Below, in pieces: positions 1 through 10,254 of a DNA stretch of 64,000 bases. The translations under genes were made by a program, and so were the position numbers. Position 1 is the stretch's first letter, and every line of letters starts with the position of its first letter. The stretch spans positions 4,824,373 to 4,888,372 of the forward strand of contig OX291548.1 in NCBI GenBank assembly GCA_946406115.1, written 5' to 3'. The notes beneath the pieces were generated by a model that made no database searches, was not told where the DNA came from, and saw only the letters and a program-made list of their open reading frames with translations. The stretch comes from Apoda limacodes. Lineage: Eukaryota > Arthropoda > Insecta > Lepidoptera > Limacodidae.

Positions 1-84
1 CTATCTCCATACCAATTTTCATTTAAATTGGTCCAGCCGTTTTCCGTGTGAAGAAGTAACGAGCATACACACTCACAAACTTTT
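1..84 (-). mobile_element. Helitron-like repeat fragment cut by the window edge
   Basis: The text resembles the internal part of the Helitron-like family seen complete at 655-1185: a block of the type TTGGTCCAGCCGTTTT followed by GAAGAAGTAACGAGCATACACAC. Only one end is present because the window starts inside it. Strand is given by the family convention used here (5'-TC...CTRR-3' reads on the minus strand). It carries no coding capacity. Confidence 0.45.
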
Positions 85-112
85 GTTTTTGGGGTTCCAT
101 ACCCAAAGAGTA

Positions 113-485
113 AAAAAATTGGTCAAGTTCGAGTCGGACTCGCGCACGAAGGGTTCCGTACCATTATCTATTAAAACGGCAAAAAAAAAATCAAGTTCGT
201 TGTATCGGAGCCCCCCTTAAATTTTTGTTTTATTTTAATTTAATTATTTATTTTTAAAGTGACTACATAAATAAATATTCTGTAAATATTTCAAGCGTCT
301 ACCTGTTGGCGTTATCAATATCAAGCAAAAATGAGCTAAAAAATCACGGTTGTTGTATGGGAGCCCCCTTAAATATTTATTTTATTCAATTTATTAGTAT
401 TTGTTGTCATAGAAATACATCTACTGTAAAAATTTCAATTGTCTAACTATCACGGTTCATGAGATAAAGCCTGGTGACAGACTGA
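113..485 (-). mobile_element. GGTTCCGTACC-family interspersed repeat, 5'-truncated
   Basis: Read on the minus strand this is the common repeat of the window. It has a CACCAGGCT block, a GTGATAGTTAGACAAT-type block, two CTCC(C/G)ATACAAC blocks and the terminal GGTACGGAACCCTTCGTGCG / GAGTCCGACTCG segment. The GGGTTCCGTACC start is missing. It sits head-to-head with the plus-strand copy that begins near 493. The transposon class is not resolved: there is no ORF and no clear target duplication. Confidence 0.7.
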
Positions 486-492
486 CCCCGTT

Positions 493-1238
493 TTTAGGGT
501 TCCGTACCCAAAGGGTAATAACCGGGACCCTATTACTAAGACTTCGCTGTCCGTCCGTCTGTCACCAGGCTGTATCTCACGAACCGTGATAGTTTATTAA
601 AATAAAAAAAAAAAAATTTAACAAACGTGATTTTTTTGCCGTTTTTATAGATAATTAGCTTCTGCTAGCGGCTTCGCCCGCCCTAAATTTCGTTATCGGC
701 GTAGGTTCTTACGGCAACTTCTCAATTATAGAAAAAAAACAATCAAATCTTTCCTCTTTAATGGCATAATACATTCGTGTCTGTGAAACCATGGAAATAC
801 ACATACAAAATTTCAACCCAATCGGTATAGCCGTTTAGTAGTTGACATACCGACAGCAGCGCCACCTACCGGGTCCAATTGTATTTTTAAATGATCCAGG
901 AAACCATCAAAATACCCATATAAAATTTCAACCTAATGGGTTCAGCCGTTTAGAAGTTATGTGAATAAGATAAGTACGGCATGATAATTCTTACTACCCG
1001 TTTTCCTATTACCCGTTTTCCTGTAGGAATGAAGCATTTTCCCGCGATAAAAAATAGCCTATGTTCATCAGGGATAATGTCGGCTTCTAATGGTAAGAGA
1101 ATTTTTCAAATCGGTCCAGTAGTTTCAAAAAACCATACAAACAAACAAACAAATAAATTTTTCCTCTTTATAATATCAGTATAGATGGTACGAAACCCTT
1201 CGTGCGCGAGTCCTACACGCACTCGGCCGATTTTTATA
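493..1238 (+). mobile_element. GGTTCCGTACC-family repeat split by a nested element
   Basis: This copy starts with TTTTTAGGGTTCCGTACCC, runs through the CTGTCCGTCCGTCTGTCACC block, and reaches TTTTATAGATAA at 654. It resumes at 1186 with TGGTACGAAACCCTTCGTGC and ends in CACTCGGCCGATTTTT. Uninterrupted copies read ATAGATAATGGTACGGAACC here, so 655-1185 is an insertion. The part between the TCACGAACCGTGATAG block and the AACGTGA block is strongly shortened. Confidence 0.75.
655..1185 (-). mobile_element. Non-autonomous Helitron-like element with resolved ends
   Basis: The element interrupts another repeat, which fixes its ends. On the minus strand it begins TCTATACTGATATT and finishes GCTAGCAGAAGCTAA. 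This gives the 5'-TC and CTRR-3' ends of Helitrons, inserted between host A and T with no target duplication. A short GC-rich hairpin (GCGG...CCGC around CGAAG) lies just inside the 3' end. There is no Rep/helicase ORF, so any mobility would depend on another element. The body has repeated AATTTCAACC(C/T)AAT and AGCCGTTTAG blocks and a short ACAA run. It is probably related to the Lep1-type non-autonomous Helitrons of Lepidoptera; that name is from memory and unverified. Confidence 0.7.
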
Positions 1239-1239
1239 A

Positions 1240-2090
1240 TATTAGTGTGATAAGAAGGTTTCTCTTAAATAGGAGCAGTAATTAAGATACAGTGTAAAAG
1301 GAAAGTTTGCGGTGCCATTTCGGTGTGTTATTCATTCAGTACTATATATAATACTGTCTATAGCGAATTAATTAACATTAAAATTTTTTTGTCAACTTTA
1401 TTTAGAAGTTTGTGTGGTGCGGTGCAAAATGTTAATCTTCTATGTATATATCGTCCCCGTAGAGCGAAAATAAACTAAGTGACACTTTTAACCAAAATGA
1501 GTTTTGAATCGCACTCTGTTCACATTTTTTTTTGCTTTATTTTTCTATCTCATCATGGCTCCAGCTCTTCGTATGACTGAGAAAGGAAATGTCAAACTCA
1601 CCAAATGCAACGATTATACCCTACACATAAAAGGACAAAATAACTAAATGAATTTAGTGATTATTATCTTAATGACAGATGATATTTCAATTGACTAAGC
1701 GTACTTAGTTAGTTTTACTCCGAAACATTTGATTAAAATCGCTACTGGATTCATAAAGAAAATTCACTAAATGATTTTGGTGACACAAAAACCCAAGCTT
1801 AAAACAAATGCAGCAGAACTAAAACTAACTAAGTCGTTTTAGTGAATATACGAATATGATTTTGGTAAATTTGACAAAACTTACCGTAGTTACAAATAAA
1901 TTAATATCTTTTTAGTGAGTTTTCACTCATTCCAGTTTGCAAAATTAGGTTTTTTTAAGCATATTCATATTCATTTATTTTGCTCAAAACGTGGTACAGT
2001 AAGGTCTTAATATTATTTATGGCACAATTCACATTTTACTGAGATCTCAGCATGCAAAATTGTTTGATCATGTATAAATCTTTTTCCTAG
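1240..2090. other. Dyad-rich non-coding stretch
   Basis: No gene is visible. From about 1,620 to 1,930 the text repeats short motifs of the type CTAAGT, TTAGTGA and TTAGTTAGTTTTA in both orientations. At 1449-1470 lies a 22-base block that recurs inverted and perfect at 4295-4316. It could be a decayed repeat end, but no element could be delimited. Confidence 0.35.
1449..1470 (+). repeat. Left member of a 22-bp inverted repeat pair
   Basis: The block contains CGTCCCCGTAGAGCGAAAA and matches the reverse complement of 4295-4316 exactly. The imperfect match continues on the inner side (AACTAA and GTGAC-like text). The pair brackets 2.8 kb holding one interspersed repeat and one LINE fragment. 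Confidence 0.6.
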
Positions 2091-2371
2091 TTTTTAGGGT
2101 TCCGTATCCAAAGGGTAATAAGCGGAAGTTAATAGTAGTTAGTAATAGTCACTTTAAAAATAAATGATTGAATTGAAATAAAACAAATATTAAAGGGGAG
2201 CTCCCATACAAAAAACGTGATTCTTTTTCCGTTTTTATAGATAATGGAACGGAACCCTTCGTGCACGAGTCGGACTCGCACTAGCCCGATTTTTTAATTT
2301 TGATGAGTTGCAGAGAGCCATTGCAGATAAATTCGTGCGCGAGTCGGACTCGCACTTGGGCGATTTTATAA
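2091..2371 (+). mobile_element. GGTTCCGTACC-family repeat with internal deletion and duplicated end
   Basis: It starts TTTTTAGGGTTCCGTATCC and jumps after AAGGGTAATAAGCGG to the later CACTTTAAAAATAAATGATT block, so the central part is missing. It then runs to GTCGGACTCGCACTAGCCCG near 2296. A second copy of the terminal segment (GTGCGCGAGTCGGACTCGCA) follows at about 2,334-2,366. Confidence 0.7.
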
Positions 2372-2894
2372 TTTTGCGAATGCGGTAATTTTGCAATAAC
2401 TAGATTGCTTTCCTGGAACACGTCGTGGCTAAAATTTGTCTATGTAATTCGAGACAAAAATGTATGGAAGTCTGAATTTACTGGCAAACATTTTCTGGAA
2501 TCCCAGAATCTGAATAGCTTGAGAACAGTCTGGTTCCCAACAAGGTCTCAGTACAGTTTTTTGTGCCGATATAAGTTTCAGTTGATATCTTTGTGCGCTT
2601 GAAATGGCTAAAAATTATAAATAACCGTTTTATCGAAACATTCTCTGTTAATAACATCTGGTTCGACTACTTCATCTACTGTAGTTTTCCTATTAGGTAG
2701 GAAATAGTACGACGGAATCAACTCAAGAGGTATATTTCCTTTAATACATAGACTTATCACGTCCTTCTTGGCCTCCAAAATAGCAAAACAACACATCGGG
2801 GGGTTTCCGGTGGTTCTTTCTCTAGACGTTCATAAGTCGAGTGGGCCAGATAGTACACCTGCAGTGGTGCTTAAACAGTGTTTTCCTAAATTGT

Positions 2895-3985
2895 ATGCTC
2901 CTTTTTGCGCTTCCCTACCATACTAGGCAATTTCTGTTTTCATGGAATACTGCAAATGTGCACCTGGTGTCGAAAAGGGAGATAGATCAGATCCATTGAA
3001 TCCAAGCGCTATTACCTCTATCCTCTCCAAGGTGATAAACACACAGCGTGTGATAAACACACAGCATCTAAGATACCTAGAAAAACATAACCTGGTCAGC
3101 GACCGTCAATATGGCTTTCGCCACAGTCACTAAACTGGTGACACACACCGATGGGCACTAGACATTGAGAGTCAGGGGGAGGCATGAGCATGTAGCCTAG
3201 AATCTTAGCGAAGGCGTTCGATCGGATCTGGCACCGGATCTTCTATTGAAGTTGCCATCCTACGGGCTGCCCGAGGGTTTGTGAACATGGGAAGCTAGGT
3301 TTTTGTCCGGCAGTCGCATACAAGTAGTAGTTGCTATGATAGCATAGTCATTAACACTGGTGTCTCGGAAGGCTCTGTGCTGTCTGTACTACATATTAAT
3401 GACATGTTGTCCAAAAACAACATACATTGCTTTGCAGATGACAGAACAAGTATTAATTATTATCCGGGCCGTAGCAATATTCCTCGCTCTGTTGTGGAAG
3501 ATAAGCGCGGAGAACTTGTGTCTAAAATCAAGATCACCCTGTCCAAAGTCTCAGACTGGGGCGGGAAAACTTGTTTCGATTCAACCCTAAGACGACCCAA
3601 GTATGCGCGTTCACTGCTAAGAAGGTTTTCATTCACTGAGGTTCCACAATTCTAGAACACACCCCTTACCATCTCCAAGAGCATTGGGATCCTTGTTGTT
3701 GACATCTTCAGCGATGTTCAGTTCAGAGATCATTTGCAAGACAAAGTAAAGTGTTCTTCCGCTTTTATAATGGAATGTTATTTGAGGAATTGTTCTTAAT
3801 GATGCCCACGGCTACTTTTTACCATCTCACCGCTCGCCATTGGCAGGGAATTCATCCTCACACCTTAGAACCTAAATGGTCACGTGCAGTGCAGTTACGG
3901 AGAAACTGCCTCACACAAACGCTTAGGTTATGGAATGAGCTCCATGCCAAAGTTTTCTCTTAGGACTATGTACTACAGTGAAAAA
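2895..3985 (+). mobile_element. Decayed jockey-type LINE, reverse transcriptase region
   Basis: The text is parallel to the better copy at 17,450-19,060. It starts in the segment before the RT fingers (CTTCCCTACCATAC), passes a VEKGDRSDPLNP-like motif near 2,975, a degenerate motif A (AKAFDRIW-like) near 3,205, and an HCFADDRTS motif near 3,425 (the catalytic YADD box with Y to F). It ends in the C-terminal domain near 3,985. Frameshifts and stops break it throughout. A deletion joins DKVK-type text to FYRLYNG-type text at about 3,747, removing some 270 bp relative to the 17.5-kb copy. The poly-A tail is absent. Confidence 0.85.
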
Positions 3986-4294
3986 CAAGAGAAAATTATA
4001 AAACATTCCAAGGAGTTGGTAATCATACAGACGAACGTAAAAGAAAACAGAGACGCCATTAAACTGTTTATTATTCCGAAGGATTATTCCTATTTTGGAG
4101 GCCAAGAAGAAGGACCCAATAGGTCTTGGTACTGAAGCCTAATAGGTTTTTGTAATAACCCCTTGAGCTCCCTTAAGTAAAACCGTGGTACCATTCCCTA
4201 CTTACTGGAGAAACTGTTGTAGAAGTTACGATTTTTCTTATTTTTAAAAATTTCAAGTGACGATATCTCGAGTCACTTTCTGTTAGTTAGTTAG

Positions 4295-4316
4295 TTTTCG
4301 CTCTACGGGGACGATA
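4295..4316 (-). repeat. Right member of the 22-bp inverted repeat pair
   Basis: It reads TTTTCGCTCTACGGGGACG on the plus strand, the exact reverse complement of 1449-1470. A short GTTAGTTAGTTAG run lies on its inner side. Confidence 0.6.
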
Positions 4317-4680
4317 TACAGATTTTTTTGTTTTAAGGGGCACAATTTGAAATATGTTGATCGATTATACGAATCAAAATAATATAATAATAAAGTATTT
4401 GTGGAATACCTACTTACAAAAACAATATACCTATCATACTCATAACTCATTTTGCGGTAGGTCATTGGCATTTACAACTAAAAAAGAGCGGTTTGAATAG
4501 ACGGACCATAAATATCTATGTTTTTATGGAATGTTTTGTTTGTCATTATTTTTTGGTAAATTTGAAAAACTAAAAAATTCAAATTGCCCTCGGGAATATC
4601 TTAAACCGAGCTTAAATGAATTATAACTACAGCTAATATCAATATTAGCAAACTTCATTAGTATTATTAGGGAGTTCTAC

Positions 4681-4730
4681 GCCAATAACAGAATTAAGGG
4701 CGGGCGCAGCGGCTGGCAAAATCTATTTTA
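4681..4730 (+). mobile_element. Helitron-like 3'-terminal fragment
   Basis: It contains GCCAATAACAGAATTAAGGG followed by CGGGCGCAGCGGCTGGCAAAA. This is the plus-strand form of the GC-rich terminal hairpin region of the Helitron-like family. The terminal CTRR is decayed. Confidence 0.45.
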
Positions 4731-4828
4731 TAATTTAGTATATTATTTCATAATCAGAAGCAACGTAAGTTTATAGATTAAGTAAAAATCTTAAATAAAC
4801 TTTCTTGTTTTAATACTGATTAGGCCAA

Positions 4829-5145
4829 ATCTAGCTCCGCCCCCTAAATTTGGTTATCGGCGTGGAACTTCTTAATTATACCAATGAATTATTAAATATA
4901 CTACTAAAAAAAAATATAATTTCAAGCTATAGCTGTATCTTTAGTTCGTTTAAGCTCAGTAATAGTAGTTATTTCTATGGGCACTTTGAAATTTATGGGA
5001 TAAAAATTAGCTTATGTCCTATTCCAGGACCTTAACTTATTATGTGTGCTAAGTGTCATCTCCATTCGTCCAGTGGTTAAAGCGTAACTGAGTAACAAAC
5101 AAACATCATAACAAACTTTGACATTTAAAATATCAGTAGAATTCA
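4829..5145 (-). mobile_element. Decayed Helitron-like element
   Basis: It begins TCTAGCTCCGCCCCCTAAATT, continues with GGTTATCGGCGTGGAACTTC, and ends after a GTCCAGTGGTTAAAGCGTAA block and AAAATATCAGTAGAAT. The order matches the complete copy at 655-1185. The termini are too degraded to fix the ends. Confidence 0.55.
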
Positions 5146-5433
5146 AATATTATAAATTTTAATTAAACTATCGAAAATGAGGTATATTTAATATTTGGGA
5201 ATGGGGTGTATCCTTGAGAAACGACTGTTGATCAAATTCCCTATGCCAATACTTATCTTTTTTACGCAAAAAGTGACATCAAGAGACAACATAGTTCATC
5301 AACACCTCATTTTATACACCTCGGGGATCTTAATTGATCTATTTGGCTCTATGTATCACTAGGGATATTATGAAACATCGAATCTGTTTCTGGTGAGAAC
5401 ATGAATGTACTCCTCAAAACCCGATTAAATGGC

Positions 5434-5690
5434 TCACGACCCGTGCACCCACTGATCTACCCACCAGTGGGTGATGGGGGAACACTTACTTACCCGTACA
5501 CCCACTGTATCCCACCAGTGGGTGGAGGGGGAAATCATGTTTTCCCGTGCACCCACCGGGTTTACCCACCAGTGGATGCAGGGGTAATTCATAAAAACGC
5601 TCGAAATTCCCCAAGGCTCAACTAAGTAGTTGGTCCGTGGGGAATTGTGAAAACCAATAGAAATCGATTCCCCACGGCTCAACTATTATC
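5434..5690. repeat. Hairpin array: three ~52-bp units plus a second inverted motif
   Basis: Three tandem units, near 5,440-5,492, 5,493-5,543 and 5,544-5,595, each open with CCCGT(G/A)CACCCAC and contain CCCACCAGTGG(G/A)TG followed by a G run. Each unit can fold on itself through the CCCACTG / CAGTGGG pair. They are followed by an imperfect inverted repeat (AATTCCCCAAGGCTCAACT against AGTTGGTCCGTGGGGAATT, 5,604-5,645) and another ATTCCCCACGGCTCAACT near 5,667. The open frames over this stretch are by-products of the repeat; no gene is inferred. Confidence 0.7.
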
Positions 5691-5822
5691 TTTTATAAGC
5701 TACTAATATGTTTGCGAGTGAAATTGGTGAATCTATTTTTATTTTTCCTGAAATTCCGCAGTACTAAATGTTTAAGATATAGTTATTACCCGACTGTGGC
5801 AAAGCTTCGAAATGTAGATTTA

Positions 5823-5944
5823 CAGTGCAACAAACTATTCTGACCTGGTGGTCAAAAATCAAAACTACAGTCGCCATATAAAAATGGTGTAAACTTACAA
5901 GACTCTAGCGACCATACAATAAGTCAGAATAGTTTGTTGCACGG
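5823..5944. mobile_element. 122-bp MITE with TA target duplication
   Basis: Terminal inverted repeats of about 22 bp (CAGTGCAACAAACTATTCTG at the left, matching rightmost GTTTGTTGCACGG) are flanked by TA on both sides (5821-5822 and 5945-5946). A second copy with the same core and also TA-flanked lies at 41,568-41,700. The TA duplication and short inverted ends fit a Tc1/mariner-type non-autonomous element. There is no ORF. Confidence 0.75.
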
Positions 5945-6224
5945 TACGTGCAGTTTTTAGAATTAGTCGGGTTGGCAGTTGGTAACCGCAAAACGTTTTT
6001 TTTATAACAAATAATACTTTGTATCCAACGCGTTTGCTAGTACCTACCTTGTACTCAGGTACGGTTTCGCAATACGCAAGAGGGCAAGAGTAAATTAGAT
6101 TAGCTGAGTAATCTACAAGTTTATTGGCTCTGACTACCTGGACAGGCTTGATTAATGCCTGCAGTATTTAATCATCTCTGGCTTGGTTACTGTACAGTAT
6201 TTGTTAATATATATTATTAAGCTA

Positions 6225-6255
6225 AGCTTAGCTATATATTATATATAGCTAAGCT
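6225..6255. repeat. AT-rich perfect inverted repeat
   Basis: Arms 6225-6238 and 6242-6255 (AGCTTAGCTATATA and its complement) pair perfectly around three bases. It is flanked by more AGCTAAGCT text. Confidence 0.6.
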
Positions 6256-6511
6256 ATAATATTAGCTAGTAACTTCTCTACTTATTAAAATTTAATACTT
6301 TATTGATGACGGCCGCCTCATAGAAGATTTTGGGAAAAAAAATAAGCATAAATTTACTTCGATCTGCTTCTATCATTATTGAACTTCATATCTGTGATTG
6401 AAAACGAAACAGTATTCAATTCAAAGATGCCTCTATTTATTTTTATTCTACACTTCGCATAATTTTATTAAAGTTTTACGTCCAAAAAATTTAAATTGCT
6501 AGTATTTGTTT

Positions 6512-6810
6512 TACCCAAAGGGTACAAACGGGACCTTATTACTAAGACTTCGCTGTCCGTCTGTTAGGCTGTATCTAATGGACCGTGATAGTTTAAATTT
6601 TTACAGATGATGTATTTCTGTTGCCGCTATAACAACAAAAACAGGATATAATAAATATTTGACGGGGCTCCCATACAACAAACGTGATTTTTTTTGCTCG
6701 TTTTTGCTCTAGACTGATAACGCAACAGGTAGACGCTTGAAATATTCACAAAATATTTAGTTATATATTCACTTTAAAATTTATTTTTTACTTAAATTAA
6801 AATTAAACAA
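6512..6810 (+). mobile_element. GGTTCCGTACC-family repeat, both ends truncated
   Basis: It begins at ACCCAAAGGGTACAAACGGG, without the TTTTTAGGGTTCCGT start. It continues through CTGTATCTAATGGACCGTGA, GATGATGTATTTCTGTTGCC and GGCTCCCATACAACAAACGT to the CACTTTAAAATTTATTTTTT block. The GGAACCCTTCGTGCG end is absent. Confidence 0.7.
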
Positions 6811-6861
6811 AAATTGAATTGAATTGGGCTTAAAAAATCGATTGCGACTATTATAAAACGA

Positions 6862-6914
6862 TCTCGCTCTCTCTCTCTCTCTCTATGTGTGTGGGTGTTG
6901 TGTGTGTGTGTGTA
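6862..6914. repeat. CT/GT dinucleotide microsatellite
   Basis: A (CT)n run passes into (GT)n text. Open frames over this segment only reflect the repeat. Confidence 0.8.
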
Positions 6915-7490
6915 ATAGTACAAAGTTGCGGTGGTAGTGCGGGGTAGTAACTGTAAACTCATTTCTAAGCCTCTTGTAAAAGAATATCCGAATAAATATT
7001 GATAATAACAACAGGTTTGTCCACGGGAAGAAAATAGAAAATGCCAAAAATAAATATATTCCACGATGTTTTCTTGTCGTCCATTTTCGTTTTGTTTATA
7101 AAGGGCTGAGTAATGTTGTTTCTGCCGTCCCCAGGACATAGTTGTTCGGTCCCTTGCATAACATTTGTCCCTTGTTTGTGTAGGCCCTGTAAGTTTATTA
7201 AGGGCATCTAATAAAAAGGGTTCAGACATTGACTTGATACTGAAATGGCTCATAGAACATGATGATTATTTTTGGACAATTATTGAATCGCAGTTTTATG
7301 AATATCAAGGGTATACGAGTAATATGGACTTTGTAAATGTTTATGAAACACTGATTACTTAAATTTGATTGAAACGAAACAAAGAACTTTTACGTGATCG
7401 AATTATATTTTAATAAATTGATTTTAGTTAGTATTTTAATTTAATTTAATTAAATAAATAAAATAAATAAAAATAAAAATTTAATTTTAA

Positions 7491-7812
7491 AGGCAAACAA
7501 GCTTACGGTCCGCCTGATAGTAAGCGGTCATGGACGCTTGCAACACCAAAGGTATTACTCTCGCGTTGCCGACTCATCAGAAGTCTAATAACTTCTTTTT
7601 TGAAGAACCCCATACTGTAGTCCTTGGAGAATACCTTGGCAGGATGCCCATTCCACAACCCAAGCGTTCGCGGGAGAAAGTTTCTCTGCAACCGCACTGT
7701 ACGCGACCATTTCGTTTCTAAAGTATGAATGAATTCTTTGCCGATGGTGAGCGGTGCGATGGTAGAAAGAAGCCGTGGACATCAATTCCTAAAAACACAA
7801 TCCAACCCATAG
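7491..7812 (-). mobile_element. LINE 3' end, jockey-type family
   Basis: On the minus strand it covers the C-terminal domain after the RT (LPRTLGLWNGHPAKVFSKDY and FFKKEVIRLL text) and the 3' tail with CTTACTATCAGGCGGACCGT. An A/T-rich run at the 3' side fits a decayed poly-A tail. It is 5'-truncated as is usual for LINEs. Two frames are needed to read it, so it is dead. Confidence 0.85.
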
Positions 7813-10254
7813 TAGCAACACAGTCAAGGAATCGATCATGAAGCGGGCATAAAAATAATTCCACAATTTTGATCCTTTGTGTAAGAATCTCATAGTTTTT
7901 GTAACCTTAGAGCTTAGAGCTTAAAGCTTAGAGTAGTTTTTACTATATTACTATCTACAGAACTTTTTTTGAGATATTTTACTTACTACTTTGTTATTGA
8001 ACACGCGAAAGAGATAGTAAGAGTATAAACTCACCTAGGCAGTTTGGTCATCATTAGCCCTCAAAGTTATGATCATACCCTATAAGAGCCGAAACTAAAC
8101 GTTTGAATTCACACTTTACACTTTGGCTGTCACACTAATAACAAATTGACGGATTCCAGGCTGTGAGCAGTATTTGATTGTATAACATAAATTTAGATTA
8201 CAATATTTTTGTTCTATTTTTTTTAATTATATACAATCTTAAATCAAAAAATAAATTTATATAACATTCCGAATAGGTAGGTAACGCAAAAAAATGGTTG
8301 TTGTAATATTCAGTTGAATCTCGATTTCCAGAAACATTTGAAACATAAAAAAAATATAGGAAGGAACACCTTTATTTAATCCTTATACCACAATAAAACA
8401 ATACTTTTTTTAAAAAGTTGCAAAATGGGTAAAAGAATATTATCCACTTCTTTGATAAAGTGTAATTAGAACTTAGTGTCTTCAAAGTTAGATTTAGTTA
8501 TAAACATTGAGAAGTTAATTTGCGCTAAACAGCTTAATCATTCCCATTTCCTCGAGTCATGAATAATTCAGGAAGCCGCAACTAAGTCACAAACTTTCCT
8601 TTTACACAATTTCTCAACTCTTGCTTTCATTAATCGATCATATAAATTTGAAATAACTACATAAAGGAAAAGCGTATAGGTATAATATAATTTTCATCAA
8701 ACTTACTTGTAAACAGTGTCATTACGTGATGGCATAGGGATTCTAAGACCTTAATTACTCTTACGGACTTTTCTTTGTAAAAGTTTCTTTTTACTTTTCT
8801 CAGAGAATCGCGCGTTCATGGAACCCTTGGGCGGTAATAACGCGACTATCACATCAAGCATGTATAAAAGCTGTCCGTTCAAATTATGCACTACGCGCAC
8901 ACTGCAAACCAGCAATTAACTATTGCTATTTCTATGTCTAAATACGTCAATCACAAGTTTTAACTTCAGCCAAAACTTTTTAATTCATAAATTCTCTAGA
9001 TCATAGATATCTGGCGGTTGCGTTGTTTTCTTTACGTCTATTCCCGCCATTTCAATTGTGTTTTGGTGTGTTTACTTATTTATTCACATTACATTTAATA
9101 TTTATTTACTCGCAAATGTGATGAAAAACATTTTTGTGTAATATGGGCGGTACGGACATTACAAACTCGAGTCATAAAAGCCGAACCGTCGAACCTTCGG
9201 TCTTAGGCTTTTAAATAGCTTCTATTTAGTATTTTTTCCTTACCACCCTTAATGCATAATGTGGTAGGTAGGTAGGTGTAGGATTACTTCAATAATATTC
9301 AAATTAGTTAAAAACTTGTTGTTTAATTTTGTAGACTATGTCGCAGTTTACGCGTCGTACTGCGAATTTTGGAGACTGGACTAAAATGTATTTCAGTGTC
9401 GTCACTGCGAGTTGCTTGTCAATTTGAACCTGTATGGATATTTTTTGACGTTACAGCTCTGAACAGGAACATCTTGTTCACAGCTGGGTAAGAAACCAGA
9501 TCTTATTATTGTATTTATCTGTTTCATAGAAGGATCCTCTTCAAGGAAATGTCTGCTCCTTAAGCTCGACGGATCGATGACCTTTAGAGAGTACTATAGT
9601 AGTTGATAGGTACTTAAGGCTAGAGGATAGGTTTGCGAGAAGTACCATGACATGAAGAAGCAGCGGGCCCAAATAGCCTAATATGTAAAGATGATATAGA
9701 TTTAACAATTTCACTTCTAATCAATTGACCACTAACCCAGACTTAAAGTGAGAGTGGCCTCTAGGATAGAACCGATGCTTATTGTATTGACTCCCTGTGC
9801 ACTATGCGAATAATACATTCTTTGATGTGGGTTACGCATTAGGCATTTTATGTGTTTTTTGGTTTTAGTTGGTTAATCCACAATATCGGGTACACCTCCA
9901 ATGTACTGCAACTTTTAAGAAGAAGTTAAGAATCTAATTGGGTAGGTTATTTATACTTACACTTAGTTACATCTATTTCGGTAAGATAGATGTCGCTACT
10001 AAAACTTTAGTTTCAATAAAACAACGTGAGTGACGTCAGTTAGTGCCAGAACCCGATCCGCAAGTCATTCCGAACTTTCATTTGTCATGTTTCTAGAAAC
10101 TTTGTTATTGAAGAAGTTTTATTTGTAACCGGCTGCGCTTCGCAATATCCAGTAAAACATTTGTTTAGGGTTTAAAGTGATCACAGTATAAAGCTAAGAA
10201 CTCTACTTTGTGAAGTGATTGTTTTGTGAGTTGTATGCATTTTATGCTTAGATA
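7813..10254. other. AT-rich unique DNA, no gene seen
   Basis: No ORF of note, RNA gene or known repeat was recognised. A short GAGCTTAGAGCTTAAAGC direct-repeat cluster lies near 7,910. A TATAAAAG motif at 8873-8880 in a locally less AT-rich patch is listed separately as a weak promoter candidate. Confidence 0.4.
8873..8880 (+). promoter_or_regulatory. Possible TATA box, weak candidate
   Basis: TATAAAAG is followed about 30 bases later by mixed-composition text (ATGCACTACGCGCACACTGC) that could hold a start site. The first downstream ATG, in ATGTCTAAATACGTCAATCA, opens only a nine-codon frame, with no good splice donor before its stop. A chance match in AT-rich DNA is quite possible. Confidence 0.15.

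Noticed and set aside
5401..5682. ORFs on both strands over the hairpin array
   Set aside because: Proline/glycine-rich peptides follow from the CCCACC/GGTGGG units; no recognised protein.
6792..7253. 153-codon minus ORF
   Set aside because: Runs through a CT/GT microsatellite (HTHTHRERERE) and a repeat end; no domain.
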